Below, piece after piece: positions 36,719 to 47,372 of a stretch of 64,000 bases of DNA. Origin of the DNA: Melampsora larici-populina 98AG31 (taxonomy: Eukaryota > Basidiomycota > Pucciniomycetes > Pucciniales > Melampsoraceae); contig NW_006768785.1 of assembly GCF_000204055.1 (NCBI RefSeq), forward strand, positions 655,958-719,957, read 5' to 3'. The first letter of the stretch is position 1, and every line of letters starts with the position of its first letter. Made by a program: the position numbers and the translations under genes. The notes beneath the pieces are model-generated. The model had not been told where the DNA came from. It worked only from the letters and a program-made list of their open reading frames with translations, and searched no databases.

Positions 36719-36786
36719 TGCACCACCAAATAGACACTTTAAATTTTGCAGAATGTGACTTCTCACCAGATTAAGTGAACACGCCC
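36717..36786 (+). mobile_element. Partial Tourist/Harbinger-like MITE
   Basis: It matches the right half of the MITE at 12465-12609 (CACCAAATAGACACTT, AATTTTGCAGAATGTGA, TTCTCACCAGA) and ends TTAAGTGAACACGCCC followed by TAA. The left half is missing at the Helitron junction. The intact end interrupts the CCA1 relic. Confidence 0.7.
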
Positions 36787-36789
36787 TAA

Positions 36790-37275
36790 ATGTTTACTTT
36801 GATCTGGTCTTGCTTCAATAATTGCAACTTCACTTAAACTTGAATCTTTTTGATTTGAATGAATCAAAATGTAATTTGGAAAATGTTGAGCAAATCAAGT
36901 TCCATTTAATGATGAGATTGCTAAATCTAAAGCATATGAGTCAACACCTAATAACTTATAATAATCCATTGTATTTCTATTACTGTTAGAGTTGATGATT
37001 AAGTTGAAGATTGAAATGAAAAATGATTGATACCTTATCTCTGACCCAACCACCTGCTATTCTGATGTCTAATGAATCTTGAATGATTTGATGATCTTTC
37101 AAATGTTTTACACAATCTTTTAACAATTGAAATAATTTCAGTTCTGAAGATTTTAATGGTAGTGAATGATGGATTGGTTTTGTAGATTGTTTTTGTTTTG
37201 ATAAATAAGTTGAATGAATCATTGAATGTGGTTTGAAGATGAATGATAAGATTGATGACCTGATTTGATTCTTCA
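36790..37275 (-). pseudogene. CCA1: CCA-adding tRNA nucleotidyltransferase relic
   Basis: The enzyme adds the 3' CCA to tRNAs in nucleus, cytosol and mitochondria. Exon 1 (37275-37034) ends LKDHQIIQDSLDIRIAGGWV then RDK, the hallmark GGWVRDKLLG block split by an intron with donor GTATCA. Exon 2 starts at 36954 with LLGVDSYALDLAIS, where the family has a DxD metal site; only the second Asp is present (YALD). The frame then meets TGA at 36895-36897 before FAQHFPNYILI. Homology resumes with EARPDQSKH, matching the NPxQSKHLETA block, and stops where a Tourist-like MITE is inserted. The rest of the enzyme is absent. Three lesions mark it as a pseudogene. Confidence 0.75.
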
Positions 37276-39932
37276 TGGTAAACAGCTTGATGAATTTGAA
37301 ATTCCAAATTGAAATCCAACCAAATTCAAGAATTACACATTGTACATGTACATGCATTTCCAACTTCAGCCTACTTCAGTCTGAGCAGCACTCCCAAATG
37401 GTTTCATTAATATTCTTAAATCCGGATTCACCCCCAATATCACTGAAGCCTGCGCCAATTAGGCAGCATTTCAGTAATCAGGCTGGTGAAACACCGGGAG
37501 CTCTCCGCTTCTCACTTGAGGCCCACTTACGTGAATAGCCGTGAGTAGCATTGAGGGATGCCGATCCTAAACCCCCCACAATGCTGTCTATATATATTCT
37601 TTTCTACACCTTATGCCTGCTGCCAATTTCAAATGTCCTTCCCATGACTTTTCATCCTCAGTGCTACATCAAGTTTGCTTTTCCCAAAAGCTCTTATATG
37701 CATCCATAATTTCATTCCACCGCCACAAAGTGAAAAGCCTCTTATCTACAAAGCTTTCCAAAAGCCTCTGCTTTGATGTCCTCTCATTGCCTCTCTCGAT
37801 TGCATGCAACCTCTATGCTTTTTGCCACACCCGTCATTCCGTGCCCTCTCCTAGGCCCTATGCCTGCCGCACGTTCTCTGGATGTATCCTGATCCCTTTT
37901 CATCATTGCTGCTAAAGAACTTTGCTTTTCTCAAAAGTGCTACCATTGCCTATCTGTTGTGTTCATTTTGCCACAAGAATATTAAAAGCATCCTCCTCTG
38001 CAGAGCTTTCCAAAAGCCTCTACCTGCCCTGATCACATTTTATTGCCTCTTATCACGTTCACCTACAAAATATCAGAAGCATTTTCTATCAACCTCTTTG
38101 TTGCTCGCCTGTCGCACTTATGCTTTGTGTAAATGCTGTCATCTTGCCGTGACTTTTTCATCCTTTGGCCCTTAGCTTATCCATAATTTTTTGTGACGTA
38201 CCTTAACACTGTAGAACTTATAACCCAACAAGGGTTATACAGAGCTGGAAGAGGATAATCTACTAATATAATGACTAGTAGAAGTTGTCTAAGGACTGCT
38301 CTTCTAAAACAACACAATCAGAAAGAGCTCTGTTGTATTGAGTACTGATAAGGCACCAGAGAAATGTATCTTCACACGTATTTAAACTTCAAAAAGCACA
38401 CTTTGTATTATTATCAACACTGCTATAGTGTTATTCCCAATTGATAACTAAAGAAAATAAGCAATATCTGATTGATATTATTCCCAATAAGTCTTTATGA
38501 CTATGATACTAAAGTAAATTTCTCTTTATAGCTGTAATAAAGGGTGTATTTAAGTGACCAGGTACTATTAAAATAAGTTTATGATGATAAACAAAATAAT
38601 AATGGCGTAAATGATAAAGAAAAAAGGGGAACAACAGTCACAAAACCCTCTCAAAGTATATATAACAATGTACTAGAACTTTTACAATGGTCAACAGCCT
38701 CAAAACCAATCAAATCCGCCCAAAATTCCCTAAAAACCCTATGATGACGCAATGTAATGATTTTGTTACTAATAAATGATGTAATTTTCACAGCTAAAAG
38801 TGATCAATGACGCAATAATATGATGTACAGCACTTCCTATGATGAATACAGGTGATTTTTTTCCTTGTAAACTAGCTGAAAACCAATTTTTGAGATTACG
38901 AATTTTTTTCAGATGTGCTCCAATTTTTGATTACTAAAGTGCATCTTATAGCCCACGTGCTACTGATAATTTCTGACACCTACATGACCTACTTCTGATG
39001 AGTGATGAGTAAGATATTGAGTTGTGAAGTTAAGGTTGTTGGTGTTACATGTGACTTGTGACTGTAAATTCGAGATTCACACCAATTCTTTATTTGCCTT
39101 ATAACTTTTTACACACACCTCCGTTACTAATGATTTAAAGTTTGTACATTATGTAATCTATTCTTCTGCGTCGAATGAGCCATCTACCAACCTATTCTGA
39201 CGTCATTTGACATATGTAATTAGCTAAAAACCTCCATTTGCCACGAATTTCACCCATTTTCTTCACTTTTCACAGCTACTACTCTCTTTTTCTTGCTCAT
39301 GTAATATGACATCATCATCTATAGCCTTAAAAATCCCGGAAAATCCTCTTGGCAACCTTAAATTCCATCACTACCACTATTACACATCCAAACTACACGT
39401 GTACCTCTTGTTTACCAACTTCGAAAAAGTACCTTTTCCCTAATAACTTTTGTTTCTGCTTATCAACCTTGAAGATTAAACTTGTCATAGTATAATATAA
39501 TGTTGTTCTTTCATATTCTAACCTCATAATACCCATAACTTTATTTTTACTAACCTAAAAAACCATTTTCCAACTTTTATACCTATAATTTCGAATTTTT
39601 CTCACGTTTTTTTTCTTTCTTTCTTTTTGTAATCTGTGTGTAAGTAAACTATAATGATCTTATGTATAATGTGAAATAAGAATGATGTAATGTTGACCTA
39701 ATGACCAATACATAAGCCTACAAGAGCTTCAATTGATCAAAAGCCTCCATTTCAAATTTTCTTTCCTGCTGAATCCTGCTAATAAACTGGTAAACTGGTA
39801 ATTGTGAATTTTTTAATTGATCCCATAAATTGATCACCACAACGCTTGACAATCTTGGTGCTTTTAGCCGAGTTACTCAATGGCTATTGTGACAAAAGCC
39901 TCATATTGTGCTTTTGAAAGCCTCTCCTCTAC
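37276..39932. other. No gene recognised
   Basis: The 37.6-38.2 kb part is pyrimidine-rich with repeated AAAGCCTC words and open by composition only. From 38.2 to 39.9 kb the sequence is AT-rich without frames. No LTR, TIR or RNA gene could be supported. Confidence 0.4.
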
Positions 39933-39953
39933 CAATACCTGACCCGCTCCGCT

Positions 39954-40220
39954 CGATGTTGTGGTGGCGTTGCGGTATCGTATCGACAGCACCGCCAGAG
40001 ATACGGGTCAGATGGGCGAGCGGTCATTTCACAACACTATCACAATGGGACCCAGCGTCAAGCCATAGCGCCGCAGCGCAATCAAGTGGGATAGTGGTGC
40101 GATATCGACGTATAGTGGTATGTACAATATATATCGGTCTATTACATACAATATCTGATTTATGTAAATCAATTTGTATAGATTACATACAATTACATAC
40201 AATATCTACATACAATTACA
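39954..40220. repeat. hAT-2 left subterminal region
   Basis: This GC-richer block has palindromic words such as GCGGTATCGTATCGAC and GCGATATCGACG, then a short array of TTACATACAA-like units (about 40140-40215). It is a likely transposase-binding region by analogy with other hAT elements. Confidence 0.5.
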
Positions 40221-40877
40221 TACAACCTTTGAAATTCGACTCTCTCCGGACATTCTATGTCCTTCCTGTCTTCTATTTCTTGGCATCATTGGTTCTCATC
40301 ATCACAATTCACTATAGTATCAAGATTGTATCAAGATATCAACAATGAATCACCAACCTATTTGCTGCTCATATTTCCATAACTATCAAGAAATCAACAA
40401 CCAAAATCAACAACCATTCAACAACCGATTCTCTGCTCATATTTCCGTGAACGGGCATGTCATATCTAACATCAACACCTCCAAATTTTAAAACAACCAA
40501 CTCTGATCACTTGTTTCTCGATTACTTGATTTCTTTCTAGGTTTCAAACTTTAACCCAACTGACTCTGATGACTTGTTTCTATCTAACTTTCTTGGCACA
40601 TTTCTAGGTTATTTGGTGCGTTTCTTATCTGGCATGTTTCTTCATTGTGTCAACCAGGTAGGGCAAGAAAAGTTTGATTCGCAATCAAAATGGGGACTAT
40701 CATCGAGAGGGTTGAGAAGGTCAGCATCACTAATTAAATACCCTTGGATTCAGGTCAGCTTGTTCTCCTTTTTCTTCATCTGCTTTGATTTGTCATTGAT
40801 GGTGTCTATCTGAAATTCTCATTATTTCCAACCTTTTGCTTTACATCGAATATCTTACCTTAAACCCTTTATTACCA

Positions 40878-43800
40878 ATGGCTCATCTAACCCCCCTCAA
40901 TTCTATTGAATCGAATAAATCACCTACAAGTCCCTCTACTCACAATCTTCGTCGGCGTGATACTTTAGCTTTACCATCCCCTGGTTTTGTTTTCCAATCC
41001 AATGATTCACGTCGTGCTTTAGTCCGACCTTCCAACGGCTCCGAGTCTTACTCTGCTTCCAACTCAGAAAGATCATTGGTCTTGACGTCTGAAGAGTTGG
41101 TATCCAACCAATCTGATCAATCAAATGAATCCGGTGGCGAGTCCGACACCTCAAACCCTCGTCAGGTCCGATCAAGCAAGGCCTCTACTTCCAAGAAGCG
41201 TCTTGTTGTGAAGAAAGGTCAATCGAGCTCTGGAAAACGTGGGAACAAGAGAGGCAACATTCCAGCCATGTTCAAAGTCAAACCGAAGATCCGACCGGTT
41301 GTACCTGCTAAGAAGCGCAAGCGTCTTACTATTGAGGTAGGTCTTTATCTTGTACTTTTATCTGTTTCTTCCTTTCAATCTCTAAGTGATTCTTGTGATT
41401 ATTCTTAGGATGTCGATGTGCCAGACTGCATTGACTTGGTCCAAAGCTCAGATGTTGAGATTGTTGAGACTGGAGCGCGCCGAGCACAATGTACTCGAGT
41501 TGGAAAACTTTTTGAGTTTTATCACCCGCCAGTTCGTGTAAAAAAAGAAGTAAGTCGTGTTTTCTTTATCTTTATCTAATTAGTTTTAATTTTTCTTCCA
41601 CTTCAGAGTGGGCCGGACCCTCGAGGATTCAATGTGCAGGTGGTGCAACATCATCTTTGTACGAGGTAAGAACAGCAACTATAATCTTTACGGCCATCGT
41701 GATGGCGCAAAGGATCGACCTGCTTGCCCCAAACGACACCTGGCTCTCGAGGCAGGGATGGTCTTGCCTCGTACCTGGAAGCAACAGCAAGCATCTCTAG
41801 CCCCTGTTGTAACGGGCCAACTAGGAACTCTGGACTCTTTCTTATCTCAGTCAACTTTCAGTCTCGATCTTCTTAACCATGTCATGGTCATATGGATACT
41901 GCGTTATGCTCTTGCATTTGCTCGATTCGAAGATCGAATACTTCGTGCCGCCTTCAAGCTTTCAAATCGACAGGCTTTATTGCGAACTCCGAAGTGGGCC
42001 GCCTCTATGTCTAAAGAACTATATGCTGGGCTTAGTTCTTCAGTCATCGATGAAATCAAGGTAGGTCTTTCTTCCATGTTTTAATCTTATATTTTTGGAT
42101 ATTGATTTATTCATATCCTTAATCTTTGATAATCAGGACAATGGTGCTCGATTTTGCTTACTCCACGATGTGTGGACCACGAAAGGCAGCAAGTATGGCT
42201 TTATTGGGGTCTCAGCTAATTATATCAATAAACAATGGACCTATTGAAACACTCATCTTACACTCAAACTGGTGACTTGGAACCATTATGGTGTCCTTCT
42301 TGCTCAGCCGGTTGCACACTTCCTTATCAAGCATGATCTTCATAAGAAGATAAGTTGTTTCTCTTTTATTTTCTTTTGGTTTTGTGTTATCAAAATATAC
42401 TGACTTGACCTGGTGTCTACCTGGTATACTCTTACTTATTAGCTCAAACTACCGACTCGGGCTCCAACAACAACACGATGGCGTATGAACTTGAAGCTGT
42501 TTTAGCTAATGCAGAAGACCCAGTTGTGTGGGATTCCCATTTGAATCACGTACGTTGTTATGCTCACAAGCTAGGTCTTGTTGTGAAAGACGGACTCAAA
42601 ACGCTTGGCATTAAGACTCCGAAATTCAAACCGTCAAACCCCAACAACTTGCCAATGCCAATTCCCATCATCCAAGTGGAAGGAGCTGAAGACCTTGATG
42701 ATGATCATCAATCAAGTTCAGATGAAGATGACTACAATATTCCCCCTTATGAGCGCAAATGCTCCCCTGAAGATGATGACAATGTAGAATCAGATCACAA
42801 TGTCGAAAATGTGATAACGTGCCCCGTGATTCTCGGCTATCAGAAGGTATTTGTTTCCTTCTGAATCTATCTTTTCTTTCTTTCGGTTTTTCTCCCATCA
42901 TTCGAGTTCCTAACTGACAACGCATTGTATTTCATTTTAGGCTAAGAAGTTCAACAGTCTTTTATGTCGAAGTGGTGCACGTCGAGGGGAATTTAAGGGC
43001 AAGTCGTCCCAGCTTGGCTATCAGGGACCTCAGCCCATCCCGGGCTGGGGTTTGCGTTGGAACATCAACCTGGATGTGTCCATTCGGCTGTGCTTAGCCC
43101 GCGATGTGAGTATATTCCCTTCATAATATACTTGTATTCCAAAACTAACACTGATTCCCTTTTCCAGGTTGCCAATGCCATTATGACCTCTGATCGTAAG
43201 ACACGATACTATCAGGGCCTTTCGATTTCTCCTGAAGAATGGGATGCACTCGAGGTGTTAAATCAGGTTTTGGAGGTAAGACATCCCAATTTTAAAATCT
43301 CATTTTAATTTTTAATCTGACATGTATTTTTGTAGATATTTCGTGTGTCAACCAAACGCATGGAAGGTGATTTTCCATCTGGTTGCATCTTACTCCCAGA
43401 GTACCATCGAATCATCAGTGGACTTGAGGCGCTCAAGACCTCGACCGAATTCGACTCCATTTCCAACATGATCAATAGCATGCTACCCAAACTCCGTCAA
43501 TACCAACAGGAGGCAACACAGTGCGAGACAATCTTGGTGGCCACCATCCTCAATCCTCAACTATGTCTCAAGATTTTTGAACTTCATTACCCTGACGATC
43601 TTGAGGAAGCTAGATCCGCAGTCAAGAGACATTTTGAATCGGCTCTACTCCTCTGGCCATCAACCCCACCCTCTTCACCTTCTCCTAGTCCTTCTCAACC
43701 TACGGAGACACCTTCTTATGGGTACGACCTTTTTGTGGCTACTCAATCCTCTGCTGATGGTACCAAGGCACGCGAAGCTGAGTTACAAAGGTACTTGGAT

Positions 43801-44202
43801 GGCCATGATGCAGTGGCATTGGGTCAAACTCCATTAAGTTGGTGGAAGGTAAAATTTTACTTCGTACTTTTCCCTGTGTCTCTTGTCTAGGGGATAATAA
43901 TGACTAATGCATTTTTTTTTACTCAGGCCCATGCCTCTGAATACCCGGTACTTGCAAGCTTAGCTCAAGACTACCTTGCGATCTCTGCCACAACTTGTGC
44001 AGTGGAGAGAAAATTCTCCTCTGCAGCTGACATAGCAACACCAACACGAGGAGCCTTATCACCCTCTTCGATCACCAGACTTGTGGGACTTCGTGAATGG
44101 TTGAAAGCTGGACGATCAGACAACGGTAAATTCTCTGAAGCATTATCTTACGTTTACGCCTTTGGAAAGGAGTCGGTCAAGGGCAAGGCAAAGGCAATCT
44201 GA
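40878..44202 (+). pseudogene. hAT transposase of hAT-2, disrupted
   Basis: Nine exons can be read: 40878-41336, 41409-41549, 41607-42060, 42137-42353, 42443-42846, 42941-43105, 43168-43275, 43336-43848 and 43927-44202. In order they encode a Ser-rich disordered N-terminus, a BED-like finger (CRWC...NLYGHRDG), and the first catalytic-Asp region (LLHDVWTTKG). Next are TTDSGSNNNT, the HVRCYAHKLGLVV block, an RWNI motif and a hAT dimerisation domain (DYLAISATTCAVERKFSS). Transposition is cut-and-paste in the nucleus. Two defects are visible. TGA at 42245-42247 falls between QWTY and NTHLTLK. The third exon also begins one base out of phase with the second, which suggests an indel near 41600. The remainder is open, so decay is recent. 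Confidence 0.85.
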
Positions 44203-44499
44203 TCCATCCTCCAATTATACTCATTTTCTTTCATTACACTCATTTGTTTCAACTTTTTTCTTCGTTTTTTTACTTCTTTTTCTTTTCTTGTTCAAGATTG
44301 TATTCTTTCTTTACACTCGTTTTTTACCGGTTTGGATTGTTTTTAACTGGTTTTTTACAGTTGTCTTTTTTTATCTAATCTCTTTTTTTTCTATACACTC
44401 ATTTGTTGTGCCGCTTTAATTAACAATATTAGATTATATTTCAAAAAAAACTTGCTGTGCCCCGTGTTGAGACCACTCTGACCACTGCTACAATACCAA

Positions 44500-44645
44500 C
44501 TCTTGAGCGAGTGTTGCGTTGCGTTGTGGTATCCCGCAACGCAAGGAATTTACCATAGCGGTAAATTGTAGATTGCGTAGCGATTGTGATTAGGCCATTG
44601 CGGTCAATCACAACGCTATGAAATTTAGTGGTTATATCGGTGCGT
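44500..44645. repeat. hAT-2 right subterminal palindromes
   Basis: Three perfect stems lie side by side: TTGCGTTGCG with CGCAACGCAA, AATTTACC with GGTAAATT, and TTGTGATT with AATCACAA. They fit transposase-binding or hairpin-forming subterminal repeats. Confidence 0.7.
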
Positions 44646-44674
44646 AGCGGAGCGGGTCAGGTGTTGCCTCTACC

Positions 44675-45059
44675 TATTGCGGCACCTTACTTGTTACTCA
44701 TACTGATACTAGCCTGAACGTTGCAGTTCTTTACTTCTCCAAATCAATAGAAATCTTTGGGGAAAAGGTGATTGAGTACTGAAGCAAACCAAAAGCTGTA
44801 CATGTTCAACACCGTCTCCAAAATGATCAAGAGCTTTCAGGTTGACCAACCCAAAAATTAGTATGTAGAGCGTTAAGTGAATATTTAGCAGTGTCTATTG
44901 AAGATCCTAATGAAACTAAGACAGATTGATTCAATTCAACTTTACTTTTAGAATTTACTGATAGTCTTGGAGAAAGTCCATATGCCAAAGTCAAGATTGA
45001 TTGTGGGTTAGTGACGACGGAACTAGGAATTAACCTAGTCCATGTCACACCCTGGAAAG
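44675..45059. other. No gene recognised
   Basis: Spacer between hAT-2 and the first RT-YR element. The minus frame at 44827-45105 has no motif. Confidence 0.4.
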
Positions 45060-45325
45060 GCCCCCGCGTGACACTTAGAGTTCTTAGAGTCACGCGCTTG
45101 ACCATTGAGGACTGATGACATCAGCGAGATGACAAACCAGTCTTGCCCTGGATAGAGACGCCCTGACTCGAGAGAGACATCCCAGAGAGAAATTCTTCTA
45201 GCCAGAATTCTCTCTGATCTTCCTTTCTCCTCATCTCTCTATCCCCTTCTCGTCATCTCACTCCTCTCGTGTCCATCGTCTAGTGTGACCTTTCTGCGGG
45301 TAAGGACTCGACGTTTTCGAACATC

Positions 45326-46781
45326 ATGAGGTCGAGTAGAAGAAACAAGAATATGGCACCAGAATTCGAACCTGAACCTACTCCACCACCATCAGAAGAA
45401 GAGAGAAGTTTTGAGATTGAAACTGAAGAAGAAGAACGTATTAGAATAGATAGAGAAGACGCACTAGAAGAGATAAGAATTAATAGAGCAAATAAATCAG
45501 TCAACAAAGCTAATAAATCGAAGAACAAGGAGACTACTCAAAATTCAATAAATGACATCATCATTAATGAAGATCAATTGAGAAACGATGAAGACAATGA
45601 AGAATTAGTGTTTAGTGATGAAAATGAGAGCGGTTCCAATTCATCTATCGAAGAAGTGAAAGATCAAAAGCAAAGTGAGTAGAGTTGAATCAAGTTTCCT
45701 TTCAATACCACAGCTCTCCTGTCAAGAGGATGCGAGCTATGTTTCTATTGCTCTTCTTAAATAAGAATTTGAGCTTATCTTTATCCACTGCTCTTCAAAT
45801 AAGAATTTGAGCTGCTCTTTATCCACTGCTCTTCTACATAAAGAATGAGAGCTTTGTTCTAATGAGAACGGTTCATTGTCCTCTGCTCCTCCACACATGG
45901 AATGAGAGCTTTTATTTGTTTCAAAAATGAATATATATATTTGTTCAAAAACGAATTACTTCTCACATCTGTGTAGAAAATCTATATCAATTGTTACGAT
46001 TTTATCCTGATCCTTATCAAAGATTATGTTTCAGAACGTGACACTAATGAAATTCAAATTATAGGTATTTCAATTGAAATTGCGAAAATGGCTTTAGCAA
46101 TGGGAAATACGAAAATTGTGGAACAATTTTTAAAATCATTAGGAGACAATACGAACAAGAAGATACCTTCACCCAATAACGTAGATTCGGTATACAACAA
46201 TAGTGGAAAAGTTTCTACATCAGGTTTAAGAGGTTTTAGCAGATATTGGAATGAACATTTAACTAAATTGGATTTGAACTTCAAACTCACTATGTTCAAC
46301 AACCGTTGGATAGAACTGGACCACATGGTTGAAGGTAGCAACACTTCGAAAAAGAAGGATAAGCCTACAGGATTGATACCGAAAAGTGAATGGTGGATGA
46401 CGTATGCTGATTGGACTAGAGCAAAGACGTTAATGCTAAAATATTTACGTCAAACTTACTTTCATGTGAAATTTGCAAATGAGTAAGTTGGTCATCCCAT
46501 TTAGACTTTGATATCAGAGAGATCTAATGAAACTCTCAAGTTTGGAAAAGCACTTTGATTACGTAGAAAGCTTGAGCTTAAGACACGGCTGGTTAACAGC
46601 CTTTCGATATGATATCTCAGTTCGAACGGATGTAATGTGCAATAGAGTCGACGGAGCACCTGGAGATCCTAAGATTCCAAGAGAAATCTTTTTAGAAGAA
46701 GCAAGAGCACGTACGGATTTGTTAAGAGACGGTAGAATAATCTTATTAGACAATCGTACATTAGTCTACTTTAATGTCTAA
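45326..46781 (+). CDS. YR-1 Gag-like protein
   Basis: Exons 45326-45674, 46035-46482 and 46520-46781 join in phase. The N-terminus is acidic (EPEPTPPPSEEERS, later EEERIRIDREDALEEIR). The second exon holds a basic, aromatic segment (SRYWNEHLTKLDLNF, ADWTRAKTLMLKYLRQTYFH). The third reads LRHGWLTAFRYDISVRTDV and ends IILLDNRTLVYFN. No known Gag family is recognised; the name rests on position upstream of RT. The first intron contains four imperfect repeats built on AAGAATTTGAGCT / AATGAGAGCTTT (45720-45915). Confidence 0.55.
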
Positions 46782-46783
46782 TC

Positions 46784-47206
46784 GTGAACGGAAAATTGAC
46801 ACGAATTTTAACAGCTTATGCAAAGGGAAATGTTCAAGAGCGATTCAACCCCGTCACAGGTAGACAATACTCAGACGGTTTAAACCACGATTCAGTTGAA
46901 AGCGTGTTAGAAGATAACAAAAACACAAGAAATAACAATGCCTTTAACCAAAACATCAACAGCAACAACTATTTAATGCCATTGCAAAGAAACGATCAAT
47001 TTAGGAGAAATGATGGGTTTCAAGTTAACAGAAGAAACAATAGGCGAAACATTAATAGAGAAAGATCTCCAACACCTTATCAAAGATTTGACAAACCTAA
47101 AGATAGATTTGTGCCTAATAATAATAAAGGTAAACAAGTAGATAGAACTCAGTTTTATAGAGATGAAGAACCAAGGCAATCTACTTCAAAAGAGAAACAA
47201 ACATGA
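46784..47206 (+). CDS. YR-1 Asn/Arg-rich protein (second Gag segment)
   Basis: This frame starts three bases after the stop of the previous one and has no ATG at its start, so it is probably joined by a frameshift, a splice or a lesion. It reads RILTAYAKGNVQERFNPVTG, then Asn-rich and Arg-rich stretches (QVNRRNNRRNINRERSPTP). The basic end suggests nucleic-acid binding. The second YR element has a comparable basic Gag end at 63574-64000. Confidence 0.5.
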   Translation: MNGKLTRILTAYAKGNVQERFNPVTGRQYSDGLNHDSVESVLEDNKNTRNNNAFNQNINSNNYLMPLQRNDQFRRNDGFQVNRRNNRRNINRERSPTPYQRFDKPKDRFVPNNNKGKQVDRTQFYRDEEPRQSTSKEKQT

Positions 47207-47372
47207 GCTATAAGTCAACTTGTGTCCCTGTTTATTACGTATGATTATTTGTATTGCGCTGTGTAACTCGAGATTTGTCTACTATATGTTATAGAATTAG
47301 TAAAGGAAACATTGTTGAAATGAATCATCCCACCTTTGTTGCAGTTCGATAGGGGATTTCACTTCGAAAACA

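Larger units (their letters stand above)
39933..44666 (+). mobile_element. Complete hAT transposon (hAT-2), 4.7 kb
   Basis: The 21-bp terminal inverted repeats differ at one position. They share ACCTGACCCGCTCCGCT and begin CAATACC (39933-39953) and CAACACC (inverted, 44646-44666). They are flanked by CCTCTACC on both sides (39926-39933 and 44667-44674). The C at 39933 is shared between repeat and TIR, so the duplication is 7 or 8 bp, as in hAT elements. Inside is one transposase gene on the plus strand, disrupted by at least one stop. Confidence 0.9.

Noticed and set aside
37613..38175. Two plus-strand frames of about 100 codons, Ser/Cys/Leu-rich
   Set aside because: Openness follows from the pyrimidine-rich composition. 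There is no motif, no splice pattern and no similarity I recognise.
36895..42247. In-frame TGA as possible stop-codon reassignment
   Set aside because: Natural stops in the window include TGA (for example hAT-2 at 44200-44202), the affected copies carry other lesions, and fungal nuclear genes use the standard code. Mutation explains it better.
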